From Delphinus delphis (Eukaryota > Chordata > Mammalia > Artiodactyla > Delphinidae), in the NCBI RefSeq assembly GCF_949987515.2, contig NC_082690.1, positions 104,840,400 to 104,904,399 on the forward strand: a DNA stretch of 64,000 bases, read 5' to 3'. The notes under the pieces are model-generated. The model saw only the letters and a list, made by a program, of their open reading frames with translations, did not search any database and had not been told where the DNA came from. Below are positions 11,272 to 22,790 of this stretch, one piece after another (the stretch's first letter is position 1; the number at the start of each line of letters is the position of its first letter). The translations under genes were made by a program, and so were the position numbers.

Positions 11272-12552
11272 GTGAGATTCCCCCTCCTGTCGCCCCCCCC
11301 CCTTGGAAGTTTTGGTTCGCTGTGTTATCTAAAGACTTAATGTAAAGTTTCTATTTCTTTTTCCGATGGTTGAACGAACCATTGAAACGCCTTTTCCTGG
11401 GGGAACCCGGCGAGATTTTCCATTTTTCCTCTCCGGCCCTGGCTGCTCTCAAGCCCGGGCGGTCTTCGCCCAGGGGGTGCAAACACGGTTTCCCTCCCGA
11501 CTTGGGGCGAGGGCTTCCTCCAGGAGGGCTCTGCCACGAACTGCTCTTGCAAACTGTGTCATCAGGTCCAGTGGTCTCGTAGCAATTTTGAAAGGATGCT
11601 GTTAACGTGGCCTTAATGTAGTTACAAAAAAGAAAAAAAAATCTGCATTCTCTATGGAAGCCATTATCCTTGAGAATATTTAGGAAAAAGAAAAACCTTT
11701 CTTGGTATTAGGGATCGGCCGTCGCGCAAACCGGTCTTTAATGTTTGGAAAAGATGAATTTTACTTACGTCTCTAGGTAAAATCTTTATTACTTTACACA
11801 GAAAGATCTGATACATTTTTGTGTCTGATTTGCAACTCCCTTGAATTTGTTTCAGAGTTGTACACATCTTGTGTTGGGGTGGAGGGTTGGTTTGGGAATG
11901 AAAAGATCCGGGGAGTCTAGGAAGGAAGGCGACGATTGCATACGGATTTACTAGAGGTGTATGGGAAATTGTTTTGGAGTCTATTTAAATCCTAATTTCT
12001 TGTTCTCTTCTTATATAGTTAGTCTGTCCTTTTCTTTAGTTTCTAATTACGGGTGAGAGAGAACTAATTTGGTTAGGATCTGGATTAGTTCAGTGGCTGC
12101 TTCACCTGGCCAGCTCTCTAAGAGAGAAAAGTCCTGTGTCCCCCCCCTCCTTTTTTCTTTTTTTTTTTTTGCTAATGCTGCCATTGAAGGGGAGCCTTGC
12201 GTATTGTAATCCTGTGGGGAGAAACAAGTGGTATAGCCCGACAGTAAGGAACTGAAACCAACATCTTCTTGCCTATAGGCCTCAGACAGTTGTAATGTGA
12301 TTAATGTTGATCTTGACATGGAACCACTTGCCCCAGAGCTGAGAGGTCCCAAACTGATGAAGAGGAACCAGATTTCTCAGGAAGCCTTTAACTTACACAT
12401 GTCCTAAACACTTCATTCCGAGGAAAGGAAGGTTGAGTTCGAGGATGAGTTCTCATCTCTGCTCATATCATTATTCTTTAGTGTTGCAATCTGGTTCCTA
12501 AGGAGGAAGAGGAAGGCAGCCCTGGAGTGGTTTCTTTCTGTAATTTCAACAG
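11272..12552 (+). other. KDM2A: KDM2A intron 1
   Basis: Lies between donor GTGAGA at 11272 and acceptor ...ttctgtaatttcaacAG ending at 12552. An alternative acceptor, attattctttAG, ends at 12480 and would add 72 nt of 5' UTR to the coding exon. The intron holds no SINE, LINE or other repeat I recognise, only poly-T and poly-C runs near 12140-12170. Confidence 0.6.
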
Positions 12553-12563
12553 AAGAGTGAGAG

Positions 12564-12605
12564 ATGGAACCCGAAGAAGAAAGGATTCGTTACAGCCAGA
12601 GATTG
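12564..12605 (+). CDS. KDM2A: KDM2A first coding exon (N-terminal 14 residues)
   Basis: KDM2A/FBXL11 is a nuclear Fe(II)- and 2-oxoglutarate-dependent JmjC demethylase of H3K36me2/me1. It reaches unmethylated CpG islands through a CXXC zinc finger and also carries PHD, F-box and leucine-rich repeat domains (family knowledge). Here ATG at 12564 begins MEPEEERIRYSQRL, identical to the mammalian KDM2A N-terminus as I remember it. The coding part ends after TTG at 12605, followed by donor GTTAGT in phase 0. In the known protein the next residues are RGTMRRRYEDDG, and no sequence encoding them is found in the rest of the window. The start has purines at -3 and +4 (gagATGg). The catalytic, CXXC, PHD, F-box and LRR exons all lie beyond 64000. 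The exon begins at 12553, or at 12481 if the upstream acceptor is used. Confidence 0.9.
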
Positions 12606-14320
12606 GTTAGTATTTTCTTGTCTTTTTTTTTCTTTTCTTTTCTTTTCTTTTTTTCCAATTTTGAAGCAGAAAAACTATTTTGTTTACATTTGTGAACATA
12701 CTGTGATTAAAACTTTTCAGGTGGCTTTTCTCTGCACCAGAGGAGGGAAGGTGTATTAGTATCTCATTTGAATTTTAGGCCAAGTAGTTAGAGTCTTAGT
12801 AGTCATCCTATTTGGAAATGGATTTATAGGTAGCTTTTAACTTCTGCTGAAACCGTTGTAAATCAAAGGATTTTATGGATTACAGTGTGACAAGGATTCC
12901 TAATTTTGCAATACTGACATTGTAATAAATCTAATTGATTACGTTAGATTTGAATGTAAATTTGAGGGGCAAAACTGTTTGAGGAAGGATAGTTCCGTAT
13001 AATTTTTTTAGATTATTGTGTACCAAGATTTTTGGCTTTGAGCTGGGGAGTGGAAATGCGGATTTTTTTTTTTTTAACACAAATTAACACTGATAGGGTT
13101 GAAGGGGATTGATTGAGAGAAGGGAGAATACTGGATGCTGATAAAGTTCTGTATTTTGTATTTGGGGAGGGATGTATATGATACATCTTATAAAAGTAAA
13201 TTTTTACTTTGTAATGACTTGGAAGGAATTAGCTTGTATGTGCATATGAATACTTTGTCCATTAGGCTCCCGCTTTCCTCTCAGGGTTTCCCTACTGGAG
13301 TTTAAGAATTTGATTTTTGTTTTCCCTAGTCAAAGAGAGCTTTATTAATATTCTCACCATATATTCGTTTCAGAAATTTGACTTTATTTGTAGAGTGGGG
13401 AATGAGGAAAGCCACAGAACTATATGCATTATGTAAAATTTGGTGAACTGAAAGACCTAGAAAATTACTAAAGGAATTTATGCTGGTTTTATTTGGCTCT
13501 GCATTTTAGACTGAATTTGGAGGAAAAAAGAGTGATTCTTTAATTCATTTTCTGATAATGTCCAGACTCTTTGAGAAAAGGCTGTTCTCCCCCGCCCACC
13601 CCCCCCCACGCCCCAGTGTGACTGTTGAAAAGGTGTGGTGTGTATTGGCAAGTGTACCCAGTAGGCAATATGTTCTAGCAAAGCTTTATTTCAGAGATTT
13701 GCTTCTTGTCTCCTAATCTGTGTGTTGAGATTATAATTCTTTATCTTTAACTTTTAGAAATAAAGTACATCATCAGTGGAATTTTGTACGTTTAGGATTT
13801 ATTTTTGTTTTGACATTTCTTGAATTCAGTTTTTTGGGGGGAAAAGAAAGAAGATGCTGCAAAATTCTTTTCTTGGTTAGTTACTGCTATATGGATTTTC
13901 GTTTTTATCACGTCAGGCTGGTAGAATTGCTGAGCTGTTTCATAAATATCTGAGAGATCTTGGGATCCAGTCTTTCAAAGCAAGTTTTTATTTTTTAACA
14001 AGATAGGGAGGTAGTGGTAAGGAGATCCAAAGAATCTGTGATTTTTGTCCTGGTAAGTTTTTTTTTTTTAATTGTAAAATGATTGCTACCTGTTGCACAC
14101 ATTAACCTTTTCCTTATCTAGCATATTTTTTCTTTTGGTTTATGTGTTTTTGTAGCAGTGTTGTGTAAGAGGGTACAGCAAATATTTTGGGAGAATCTTG
14201 CTCACTTAGAATTTTGGGTAGTAATCTTGAGTTTAGGGTGACTGATGTCTGTTTTCCTTTTTTAAATTACATGACAAAATATATATCCAAAGTGTAAATC
14301 CCTTCCATAACATAACTTTT

Positions 14321-14533
14321 TTTTTTTTTTTTTTTTTTTTTTGCGGTACGCGGGCCTCTCACTGTTGTGGCCTCTCCCGTTGCGGAGCACAGGCTCCGGA
14401 CGCTCAGGCTCAGCGGCCATGGCTCACGGGCCCAGCTGCTCCGCGGCATGTGGGATCTTCCCGGACCGGGGCACAAACCCGTGTCCCCTGCATCGGCAGG
14501 CGGACTCTCAACCACTGCGCCACCAGGGAAGCC
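14321..14533 (-). mobile_element. CHR SINE, short form, with 16-bp TSD
   Basis: Poly-T of over 20, then gcggtacgcgggcctctc, ending ccaccagggaagcc. Flanked by ccataacataactttt at 14305-14320 and 14534-14549. It is the first SINE downstream of the promoter. Confidence 0.95.
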
Positions 14534-14606
14534 CCATAACATAACTTTTGATATGAGAGCATATTGGTGGCTAATTTGAATGGCAGTCTGCCTACCAAAC
14601 TTTTAA

Positions 14607-14898
14607 ATTTATTTATTTATTTATTTTTAAAATTTATTTATTTTATTTTTGTCTGCGTTGGGTCTTCATTGCTGCGTGTGGGCTTTCTCTAGTGGTGGCG
14701 AAAGGGGGCTACTCTTCATTGCAGAGCACAGACTTGAGACGCTCGGGCTTCAGTAGTTGTGGTGTGCGGGCTTCAGTAGCTGTGGCACACGGGCTTAGTT
14801 CTTCCGCGGCATGTGGGATCTTCCCGGACCAGGGCTCGAACCCATGTGCCCTGCGTTGGCAGGAGGATTCTTAACCACTGCGCCACCAGGGAAGCCCT
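14607..14898 (-). mobile_element. CHR SINE, long form (left member of a tandem pair)
   Basis: AT-rich tail, gtctgcgttgggtcttc, ending ccaccagggaagccct at 14898. It directly abuts the next SINE, and one 19-bp TSD brackets the pair (14588-14606 and 15224-15242). Confidence 0.9.
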
Positions 14899-15223
14899 AA
14901 ATTTATTTATTTTATTTTATTTATTTTTGGCTGTGTCGCGTCTTTGTTGCTGTGCGTCGGCTTTCTCTAGTTGCGGCGAGCAGGGGCCACTGTTCGTTGT
15001 GGTACGCGGGCTTCTCATTGCGGTGGCTTCTCTTGTTGCGGAGCATGGGCTCTAGGCACGCAGGCTTCAGTAGTTGTGGCTCACGGGCTGTAGGGCGCAG
15101 GCTCAGTAGTTGTGTACGGCCTTAGTTGCTCTGCAGCATGTGGGATCTTCCTGGACCAGGGCTCAAACCCGTGTCCCCCGCATTGGCAGGCAGATTCCTA
15201 ACCACTGCGCCACCAGGGAAGCC
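14899..15223 (-). mobile_element. CHR SINE, long form (right member of a tandem pair)
   Basis: Starts with its own aaatttatttattttatt tail immediately after the previous SINE's head and ends ccaccagggaagccc. The outer repeat ctgcctaccaaacttttaa is shared with its partner. One SINE therefore appears to have inserted at the tail junction of the other. Confidence 0.9.
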
Positions 15224-17454
15224 CTGCCTACCAAACTTTTAATGTCTCTGTGGCAAGTGCTTATATTACAGAATTCTCTATTGATGAAGTTAGATATTTG
15301 AGGAATTTTAAGACTGACATGAGGGCATAAAGGCTAATTTTTACAGTAGCTATAACACTGTATCTCTTTAAGTCAAAGTATAGAATTTAGTTTTGTTTTG
15401 CAGTTACTGGCCATGGAACATAAAGTTTGAAAGAGAGACAAAATGACAGGTGTGCTAATTTGGCTTGGTGATTAAACTTTGTGTGGTCTCATACTATATG
15501 TTTGTCGAATTGAATTACCTAGTGCATTGATTATAGTGTTATTGGCTATCACTTCCATATTGTTTTAGAGGACAAAACCTAAATGGTTATCCCTCTGTGA
15601 CATACTTTCAAAATAGCCTCTTGGGAGAGAAAATGTAGTATACCACTATTAACAGTCTGAGGCCAAACTCGTTTCAGAACAAGAGTGACTTTAATATTGA
15701 GGATCTTTTGCCTATGTTTTAAAAAAAAAAGTTGTATCCTTACTTATAAGAATATGTATTATTCATGATTGAATAGATCCTTTTTAATGCTTTTAACTGA
15801 CATAGCTATTTCAAGTTCACAGACTGGATTTGGTGAGATAAATTTTGATATGTTTGTATCATCTTTGTGACAAGCCATTTTTTAAAAAATCAGACATAGC
15901 TAGTTTTTAAAAATTGGCTTGTCTTTTGTCAAACTAGTATTTATCTATTACATGTAGAAGAGAATTACACCTTTGAATATGGTATGTACGTGTAGATTTG
16001 GGGCATAAGCTCTTCTTTCTGGAACTAGAACATTTACTTATTTTGCAGTGTAGGGAATACAAGGGAGGGTAAATGCTGTTTTGATTTTTTTTTAAACAAG
16101 CCACTGTTTTGTTTTTAATGAAAAGATTAGTAGTTTTGTGTATGGATTTCTAGAAGAAAGCCAGATAGATCTCCATGGGAAGTTGACATAGTTGAGGAGG
16201 TATTCAAGTGAGAGGGATAGAAGCTTCAGGTTGGTGATGGGTGGATATTTGGTTATCCTGAGGTAATGATGATTTATTTCTGTATTTCTAGTAAATTAAG
16301 ATGTAGGACCTTACTGAGAAACATGGACAGGTACTAATTTTAGAACTTTTTTTCTTCATTTGGTTTCAGGAGCCAAAGTGTTGAAGTATTTTTGAATGTT
16401 TGTCACAGCCATGTATATTTAAATGTTCGTTTATAGGGAATGTTCAACATAATATCTTATAGTTTCTTAATCTAAAATATTAGTTAAATCCTCAGCAATT
16501 GTAGTCAATGATCTTTTAAGTTTTTGAAATCACACCAATTCTGAGTAATCCTTATTATTGCACAATAAAAATAAAATCAAGGACAAAATAATGTGCATCT
16601 GAAGTAAATGCTTAAGGTATAGTTACATTTAGTATGGAAAAAAATTCACTGACCCCTGCCAAAGGCAATTGTAGAAACAAATGAACGCCTAAATCAATGT
16701 AAAAAGGTGAAGACAATATACTTCAGGGTAAAAGAAGTTATATGACATGAATATTTTTTTCCCTTGACTTCACCTAAGCCTAGTGCTGTTATCTGAAGGG
16801 AGAGATGCTGATTTACTTGAGAATTCAGCTTGCTTGTCAATCTTGATGCTAAGATGAAGAGATTTTCTAAAGGATGTTATTATACTACTGGATGCTCAAT
16901 CCTGTTAATGTGCCTTACATATGATTCTCTCTGAAATAGCTAAATCATTTATCTGTTGCAAGAAACTGAGGGCACTGAGTCCTTATGATATTCTCACCGT
17001 TCTTTGGGTCATCCTTAAAATTGTCTCCCCAGATTCAGGAGCAATGAACAGATTATCCCTTTTACAAACAGTCGCACTTTGAATGTCCCCGCTCTAAGGT
17101 CTTTCTGCCCAGGAATAGACCAGGCAAAATAAAAACCTAATTTTAAGCAATTTTTTCCATAGTTTATTAATAATTAAAAAAATTATAGATGGTCTAAATT
17201 GCTGAATTTGCTTATTTATCATCATTCCATTAGACTTAACTGTCAGTCTCTATTGGTGGAGGAGTACATTGTTCGGAGTGTTGCAGTCTCCTTCCTGGTG
17301 ATGTAGGAAAAACTTGTTGCCCATTTTTGGCATTCAAAATGCAGATGATGAGGGAGCTAATTCTTTATACTTATGCATCAGTCTTCCACAGTTACCCGTA
17401 TTTTGGGGACCCAGAATACAGGGCTGTATTTAAGCCCCATTACTTTCTCTTATT

Positions 17455-17690
17455 TATTTTGCTGAGCACTAATCACTACCATACTTAAGTTTGTTTGTGC
17501 ATATCTCTCCATTAGAGTACAGGCTCCTTGAGAGTTGGGACTTTGTTTTTGTTTATGGTGTCTACTGGATGCTTTGAATAGTGCCTGACACATAGAAAGT
17601 GCTCAATAATTAGCCTCAAAAAGAGAGAAGAAAGTACTCTCAGTCTGCAATGTAGAAAGTGCTCAATAAGTATTTGTTGATATTGTTGAA
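17455..17690 (+). mobile_element. L2 3' end
   Basis: Has gagtacaggctccttgagagttgggac, then gtgcctgacacatagaaagtgctcaataa. The terminal tgctcaataa motif recurs at 17661, so the end is partly duplicated. Confidence 0.7.
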
Positions 17691-18082
17691 AGCCCTCATA
17701 AGTATTTACTTTTCTTTGCTATGAGTTTTCTTGACTGCTAGGAATAGATCACTAGAATGGAGGAGAGTTTGGTATACAGGGATGAGCAAAATATTGGGGT
17801 ATTGGGTTCTGTAGTATACATAAGAACCAGAAGGCCTAAGCTCTAACAAATGAAAACTTATGCTTAGCACACGTGCCACATGAACACATTTATAGTATTT
17901 AAGCCATTAGAACAGATAAGAAAATATTTAGTTAACTGTAAAAGCTCAGTCTGAATTTTAAGCTTCCTATCTCAAATCCTGTCCTAAACCCTCCATGTTA
18001 CGGTTTTTGCTGACTTTAAGACAACCTTAAAGTTGTGAAGTTGCAAGCGACGGTGTTTGTGTTACTCTCAAGTCTTGGTTTT

Positions 18083-18798
18083 TGTAAACTGATACAGCCA
18101 CTATGGAGAACTGTATGGAGGTTCCTTAAAAACTAAAAATAGAACTACCATACGACCCAGCAGTCCCACTACTGGGCATATACCCTGAGAAAACCATAAT
18201 TCAAAGAGAGTCATGTACCACAATGTTCATTGCAGCTCTATTTACAGTAGCCAGGACATGGAAGGAACCTAAGTGTTCATCGACAGATGAATGGATAAAG
18301 AAGATGTGACACATATATACAATGGAATATTACTCAGCCGTAAAAAGAAACGAAATTGAGTTATTTGTAGTGAGGTGGGTGGACCTAGAGTCTGTCATAC
18401 AGAGTGAAGTAAGTCAAAGAGAAAAACAAATACCATATGCTAACACATACGTATGGAATCTTAAAAAAAAAAAAAAGGTTCTGAAGAACCTAGGGGCAGG
18501 ACAGGAATAAAGACGCAGACGTAGAGAATGGACTTGAGGACATGGGGAAGGGGAAGGGTAAGCTGGGACGAAGTGAGAGAGTGGCATGGACATATATACA
18601 CTACCAAATGTAAAATAGATAGCTAGTGGGAAGCAGCCGCATAGCACAGGGAGATCAGCTCTGTGCTTTGTTACCACCTAGAGGGGTGGGATAGGGAGTA
18701 GATATGGGGATATATGTATAGCTGGTTCACTTTGTTATAAAGCAGAAACTAACACACCATTATAAAGCAATTATACTCCAATAAAGATGTTAAAAAAA
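18083..18798 (+). mobile_element. 5'-truncated L1 with 13-bp TSD
   Basis: Covers the C-terminal end of L1 ORF2 and the 3' UTR. A frame at 18322-18510 reads MEYYSAVKRNEIELFVV, which matches the ORF2 tail. The 3' UTR contains acctaggggcaggacaggaat and ends ccaataaagatgttaaaaa. Flanked by aagtcttggtttt at 18070-18082 and 18799-18811. It belongs to the same 3'-end subfamily as the copy at 41730-42070. ORF2 is broken and the element cannot move. Confidence 0.95.
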
Positions 18799-19001
18799 AA
18801 GTCTTGGTTTTGACCATTAAGTCAGGGAATGGATACATTTGCTGTATACCATGCAGAGGGACATAACATTCTTATTTTCTGTTCCTTTTTATTTTTCTTC
18901 TTGGGGAATGAACATCCTTAGTCAGGTTTTATTAATGTGCTCTCTTTATCTCATTTTTGGGATAATATAGTGTTTTTGCATTGTGCTTTCACATCAACAG
19001 A

Positions 19002-19515
19002 GGTTAAAATTCAATAAACATTTATCATGTGTCAAGTACTAGGCTAGGTTCTTTCAAATGCGTTACCTTATTTAATCTTCAAAACAGCCCTGTAAGGTAG
19101 ATGGTATAGTTTCCAACCTTAATTTTTTTTTTTAAAATAAATTTATTTATTTATTTTTGGCTGTGTTGGGTCTTCATTTCTGTGCGCGGGCTTTCTCTAG
19201 TTGCGGCCAGCGGGGGTCACTCTTTATCGTGGTGCGCGGGCCTCTCACTGTCGCGGCCTCTCTTGTTGCGGAGCACAGGCTCCAGACGCGCAGGCTCAGT
19301 AGTTGTGGCTCACGGGCCTAGTTGCTCCACGGCATGTGGGATCTTCCCAGACCAGGGCTCAAACCTGTGTCCCCAGCACTGGCAGGCAGATTCTCAACCA
19401 CTGCACCACCAGGGAAGCCCCAACCTCAATTTTTTTTATCATGGTAATGGAGGCGTAGGGAGCTGCCTTGACTTGACCAGGGTCACAAAGTTGGTAAGGG
19501 GTGGAACGAGACTTT
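19002..19515 (-). mobile_element. MIR SINE split by a CHR SINE
   Basis: Left half has aacatttatcatgtgtcaagtactaggc and aacagccctgtaaggtag. Right half has gggtcacaaagttggtaag. The halves are separated by the SINE at 19131-19419, so the MIR is older. Confidence 0.75.
19131..19419 (-). mobile_element. CHR SINE, long form, inside a MIR
   Basis: Reads atttatttatttttggctgtgttggg to ctgcaccaccagggaagcc. The duplicated target ccaacctTaat / ccaacctCaat (from 19113 and 19420) has one substitution, so it is moderately old. Confidence 0.9.
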
Positions 19516-20322
19516 GAACCCTGTGTTTCTTCTTTCACACCTTATCATCTCTCTTGCCGTGTATTTCATACAGAAAACAAATGATAGGTACTCCTGTTGT
19601 AGGAAGTTGTAAACTGAGTGCTTCATCTTTTTTTGAGGCTACTGTTACAGTTTCTTTCCTAACAAATATCTGCTTAATAGCCTAAATGAGATAGCTACAA
19701 ATATTTGACAGCTAACATTTGATTATGTTTTTTAAAAATTGGCACGTTCTTTCTTTTTTGTGAACTTTGAACTGACTGCACTTGATCTATTAAAATAGCA
19801 ATATTCATGCAGTTTGTGTATATGTCAAGCCTTTTATTTATGCATGTCACTCATATCATTGTTTTCTGTTTTAAATTTTAGGTTCTTGGGGGTTTTCTCT
19901 ATCTGTGAGTACTTGGTAAAAACTTAAAGCATAAAGATAAAAGGCAGCAGATAGTGACCAAATGAGTGGTTTTGGCAAATACAGTGGTGAAGCCTCCTTC
20001 AGGTAGGTAGAGAGGAGGAGGGAAGAGGGTGGTCTTGTAGGAGCTAAAGAGAGCGTAAGCTTTACTATAGATTAGTAGGACTAAAGTAGAAGATTTGTTT
20101 GGGAGGTAGTGTTGATAATGTAGGGAACACATTTTAAACAATTACGAAAGCCAGGTATGGAAAATAGCCGTTAGAAGCTGTGGTTTGTTTTTAATTGAAC
20201 ACTAATTTGATCAAAATGTTTTTTTTACGAGTAATATTTTTGTAATTTTAAGTCAGGGAGGTGTCTAGAAGAATACTGAAATAGATTACCTCTTGAGGTG
20301 ATAGGTTACCTGAACTCTAGGG

Positions 20323-20518
20323 CAGTGGTTCTTGAAGTGTGGTCCACTTACCAGCAAGGTAAACATTATCTGGATGTCTGGGAACTAGTTAGAAATGCAT
20401 ATTTTTGGGCCCTGCCTCATACTTTTGGTGGATCAGAAACTCTGGGGTTTGGGACCCAGTGATCTGTGTTTTAACAAGCCAGGTGATTCTGTTGTGTGCA
20501 GAAGTTTGAGAACTACTG
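20323..20518 (+). mobile_element. MER5A-like hAT-Charlie MITE
   Basis: Starts cagtggttcttgaagtgtgg and ends gtttgagaactactg, a near-complete inverted repeat pair, with gatcagaaactctgggg inside. Flanked by 8-bp duplications ctctAggg (20315) and ctctGggg (20519), as hAT elements make. Confidence 0.85.
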
Positions 20519-20894
20519 CTCTGGGGTATAGATAGTAGAAATGGAAAGGAAGAGATAGAAGCAAGACACTTTGGCAGTGAAGGACTGACAAAACTTGGTG
20601 AATGATAGATACCAGCATGTTAGGATGGAAAAGAGTGCTTGACTGGGGATCATGAGCCCAGAGTCCTAGTACCAATTCTATTACCAGCTATAGTTTTGAG
20701 CAAGAGAACTGACCTCTTATTGAGGGAGTTGTACTAAGTGATTTCTGAGGATTTTGGAAGCAAAGACAAATGAATTAAGGTGGACTCTGGGATTAAGTCT
20801 CGATTATCAGGAAGATCAGAGGGAGGAATTTTTGAAAGAGGGAGGAGTGAGTGTGGGCAGATGTTTTAGACATTTGGAACAGATTTGTTTAAAG

Positions 20895-21303
20895 CAGAGG
20901 TTCTCAGCTGGGTGTGATTTTTGCCCCCTGCCCCGGAGACATTTGGCAATATCTGGAGACATTTTTGATTGTCAGACTAGGAGAGTACTACTGGTATGTT
21001 AGTGAGTAGAGGCTAGGGATGCTGTTAAAACATCCCATTAAACATTCCCTACAACAGAACCTGCCGTATAGTGCGGGGAGCTCAGCTCGGTGCTCTGTGG
21101 TGACCTAGATGGGTGGGATGGGGTGGTGGTGGGAGGGAGGTCCAAGAGGGAGGGGATATATGTATACATATAGCTGATTCACTTCGTTGTACAGCAGGAA
21201 CTAACACAACATTGTAAAGCAACTATACCCCCAAAACAAAAACCAAAACAAATTGCCCATAACAAAGAATTATCCAGTGTTAATTGGGTGAGATTGAAAA
21301 CTG
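20895..21303 (+). mobile_element. MER20-like hAT MITE interrupted by an L1 tail
   Basis: Left part: cagaggttctcagctgg, then ggagacatttggcaatatctgg. Right part: cataacaaagaattatcc, ending gattgaaaactg. Flanked by 8-bp duplications Gtttaaag (20887) and Atttaaag (21304). An L1 3' end has been inserted between the two parts. Confidence 0.85.
21060..21240 (+). mobile_element. L1 3'-end fragment nested in MER20
   Basis: Only about 180 bp of L1 3' UTR: gtagtgcggggagctcagctc-like start, ggtgacctagatgggtggga, gctgattcacttcgttgtac, aacattgtaaagcaactata. It is a more diverged subfamily than the copies at 18083 and 41730. TSD not clear. Confidence 0.85.
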
Positions 21304-22175
21304 ATTTAAAGAGAGCTATCCAGTAGATGGGTTCTAGGTTTCCATCCTGATTATCTGCTGTTAATCTTAGAGTTTTAAGTCCAACACAAAACATCTTGAA
21401 AGCATCTCAGATTGTTTTTCTCAGGGCTTTGCCCAAATAAGCATGAAGTGGTTTTTTTGTTGTTGAATTTTTGCAAAAGTAACTTCATGGTCATGGCAAA
21501 TCCTCAACCTAGTTGCAGATTTCTTTATTATTCCTTTAAACTTATTCTAAGATCACTTGATTTGGGCAACCAAAGTAAGTACTCACTGTCTTGAGATGAA
21601 TAGTTAAGTTATAACAATAAATCATCTTTTGGTATTCTCTTTGAAGGATAGCAAAAAATGAGCTAAAAGCTGTGGGTGTTGATGTGAACAAATATTGAAA
21701 TACTTTTGATTACCATGTGGCTGAATAAACCCATGGCCATTCCTGAGAAACAACCTCATGAGCTGGTTGTGGCCCTCAGTGTGAATTTAAGGTAGCCCCA
21801 ACCTTAATTTATCTCTTTATATCCCTGGATCACAGAAGTTACGAAGTCTTTTGTGTCAGGGCAGTAATCTAGCCAACCCTTTCTTGTTTCTGACAGTAAC
21901 TTCAAGAGAATGTATATTCATAAATACGGTGATTGTATTGTAGGACTTTAATCATTTCCAATGTACCTCTGTGTTTATTGTCTTTTGATCATCTTATTCT
22001 TTTGATCATCACAATTGCAGGGGTTGCTAGGACATGGGGATGGTGCTACCATGTTGCACAATTCCTGAGGGACCCATTCACATTTCTTATTCTATGTGAA
22101 AGATGCTCTTGGAGATGAGCAGTGTGCAAACAAACAAAAAAAAGGGACTCTTTCTGGGTGGGTAAGATAAAGGAA

Positions 22176-22510
22176 GGGCTTCCCTCAAGGTGCAGTGGTT
22201 AAGAATCTGCCTGCCAATGCAGGGGACACAGGTTTGAACCCTGGTCCAGGAAGATCCCACGTGCTGCAGAACAACTAAGCCTGTGCACCACAACTACTGA
22301 GCCTGTGCTCTAGAGCCTGCAAGCCACAACTACTGAACCCGTGTGCCTAGAGCCCATGCTCCGCAACAAGAGAAACCACAGCAATGAGAAGCCCGCATAC
22401 CACAATGAAGAGTAGCCCCTGCTCTCCGCAACTAGAGAAAAGCCCGTGCAGCAATGAAGACCCAATGCAGCCAAAAATAAATATAAATAAAACAAATTTC
22501 TTTCAAAAAA
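22176..22510 (+). mobile_element. CHR SINE, long form, with 12-bp TSD
   Basis: Head gggcttccctcaaggtgcagtgg (a ccctggtgg to ccctcaagg change), tail caaaaataaatataaataaaac. Flanked by aagataaaggaa at 22164-22175 and 22511-22522. Confidence 0.93.
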
Positions 22511-22576
22511 AAGATAAAGGAAAAGCCACTTTGTATATTTGAAACAAAGGGAGAAAAGAGTCCAGTCTGATGAATA

Positions 22577-22790
22577 ATAGCACACATTAATTGAGTGTAT
22601 ATTATGTGCTTGCTACTGACCTTTTACATATATTAACTAATTTAATTTTCAGCAGCCCTTTGAGGTAGGTTCTGTGATTTCCATTTTCTAGTTTGGAAAC
22701 TGAGGCATAGCACAGTTAAATAACTTGTCCCAGGTTATTCAGCTAAGTAGGGAAAGAGCCAGGATTTATAGTAGACAGTCTAAGATATAC
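22577..22790 (-). mobile_element. MIR SINE
   Basis: Antisense MIR with cagcagccctttgaggtagg, gtttggaaactgaggcatagc and tcagctaagtagggaaagagcc. Confidence 0.75.

Larger units (their letters stand above)
8940..11330. promoter_or_regulatory. KDM2A: CpG island and promoter region of KDM2A
   Basis: Base composition changes abruptly near 8940 from AT-rich to very GC- and CpG-rich, and falls off again near 11300. No TATA box is evident. Visible motifs include GC boxes (10056-10064, 10241-10249), NRF1-like alternating GCGC tracts (10291-10312, 10446-10456), an E-box CACGTG (10355-10360) and a YY1 motif (10501-10512). The island ends just past the donor of the inferred first exon and lies about 1.3 kb before the first coding exon, the usual layout of a housekeeping chromatin gene. 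Several long open frames occur on both strands, but these are expected by chance in stop-poor GC-rich DNA. The transcription start is not fixed by sequence. I place it near 10.44-10.50 kb from the YY1 motif. Confidence 0.85.

Noticed and set aside
22201..22510. tRNA genes suggested by A-box and B-box-like motifs (ggttcgaaccc) in many places
   Set aside because: All lie in SINE heads derived from tRNA. None folds with an intact acceptor stem and flanking terminator as a functional tRNA would.
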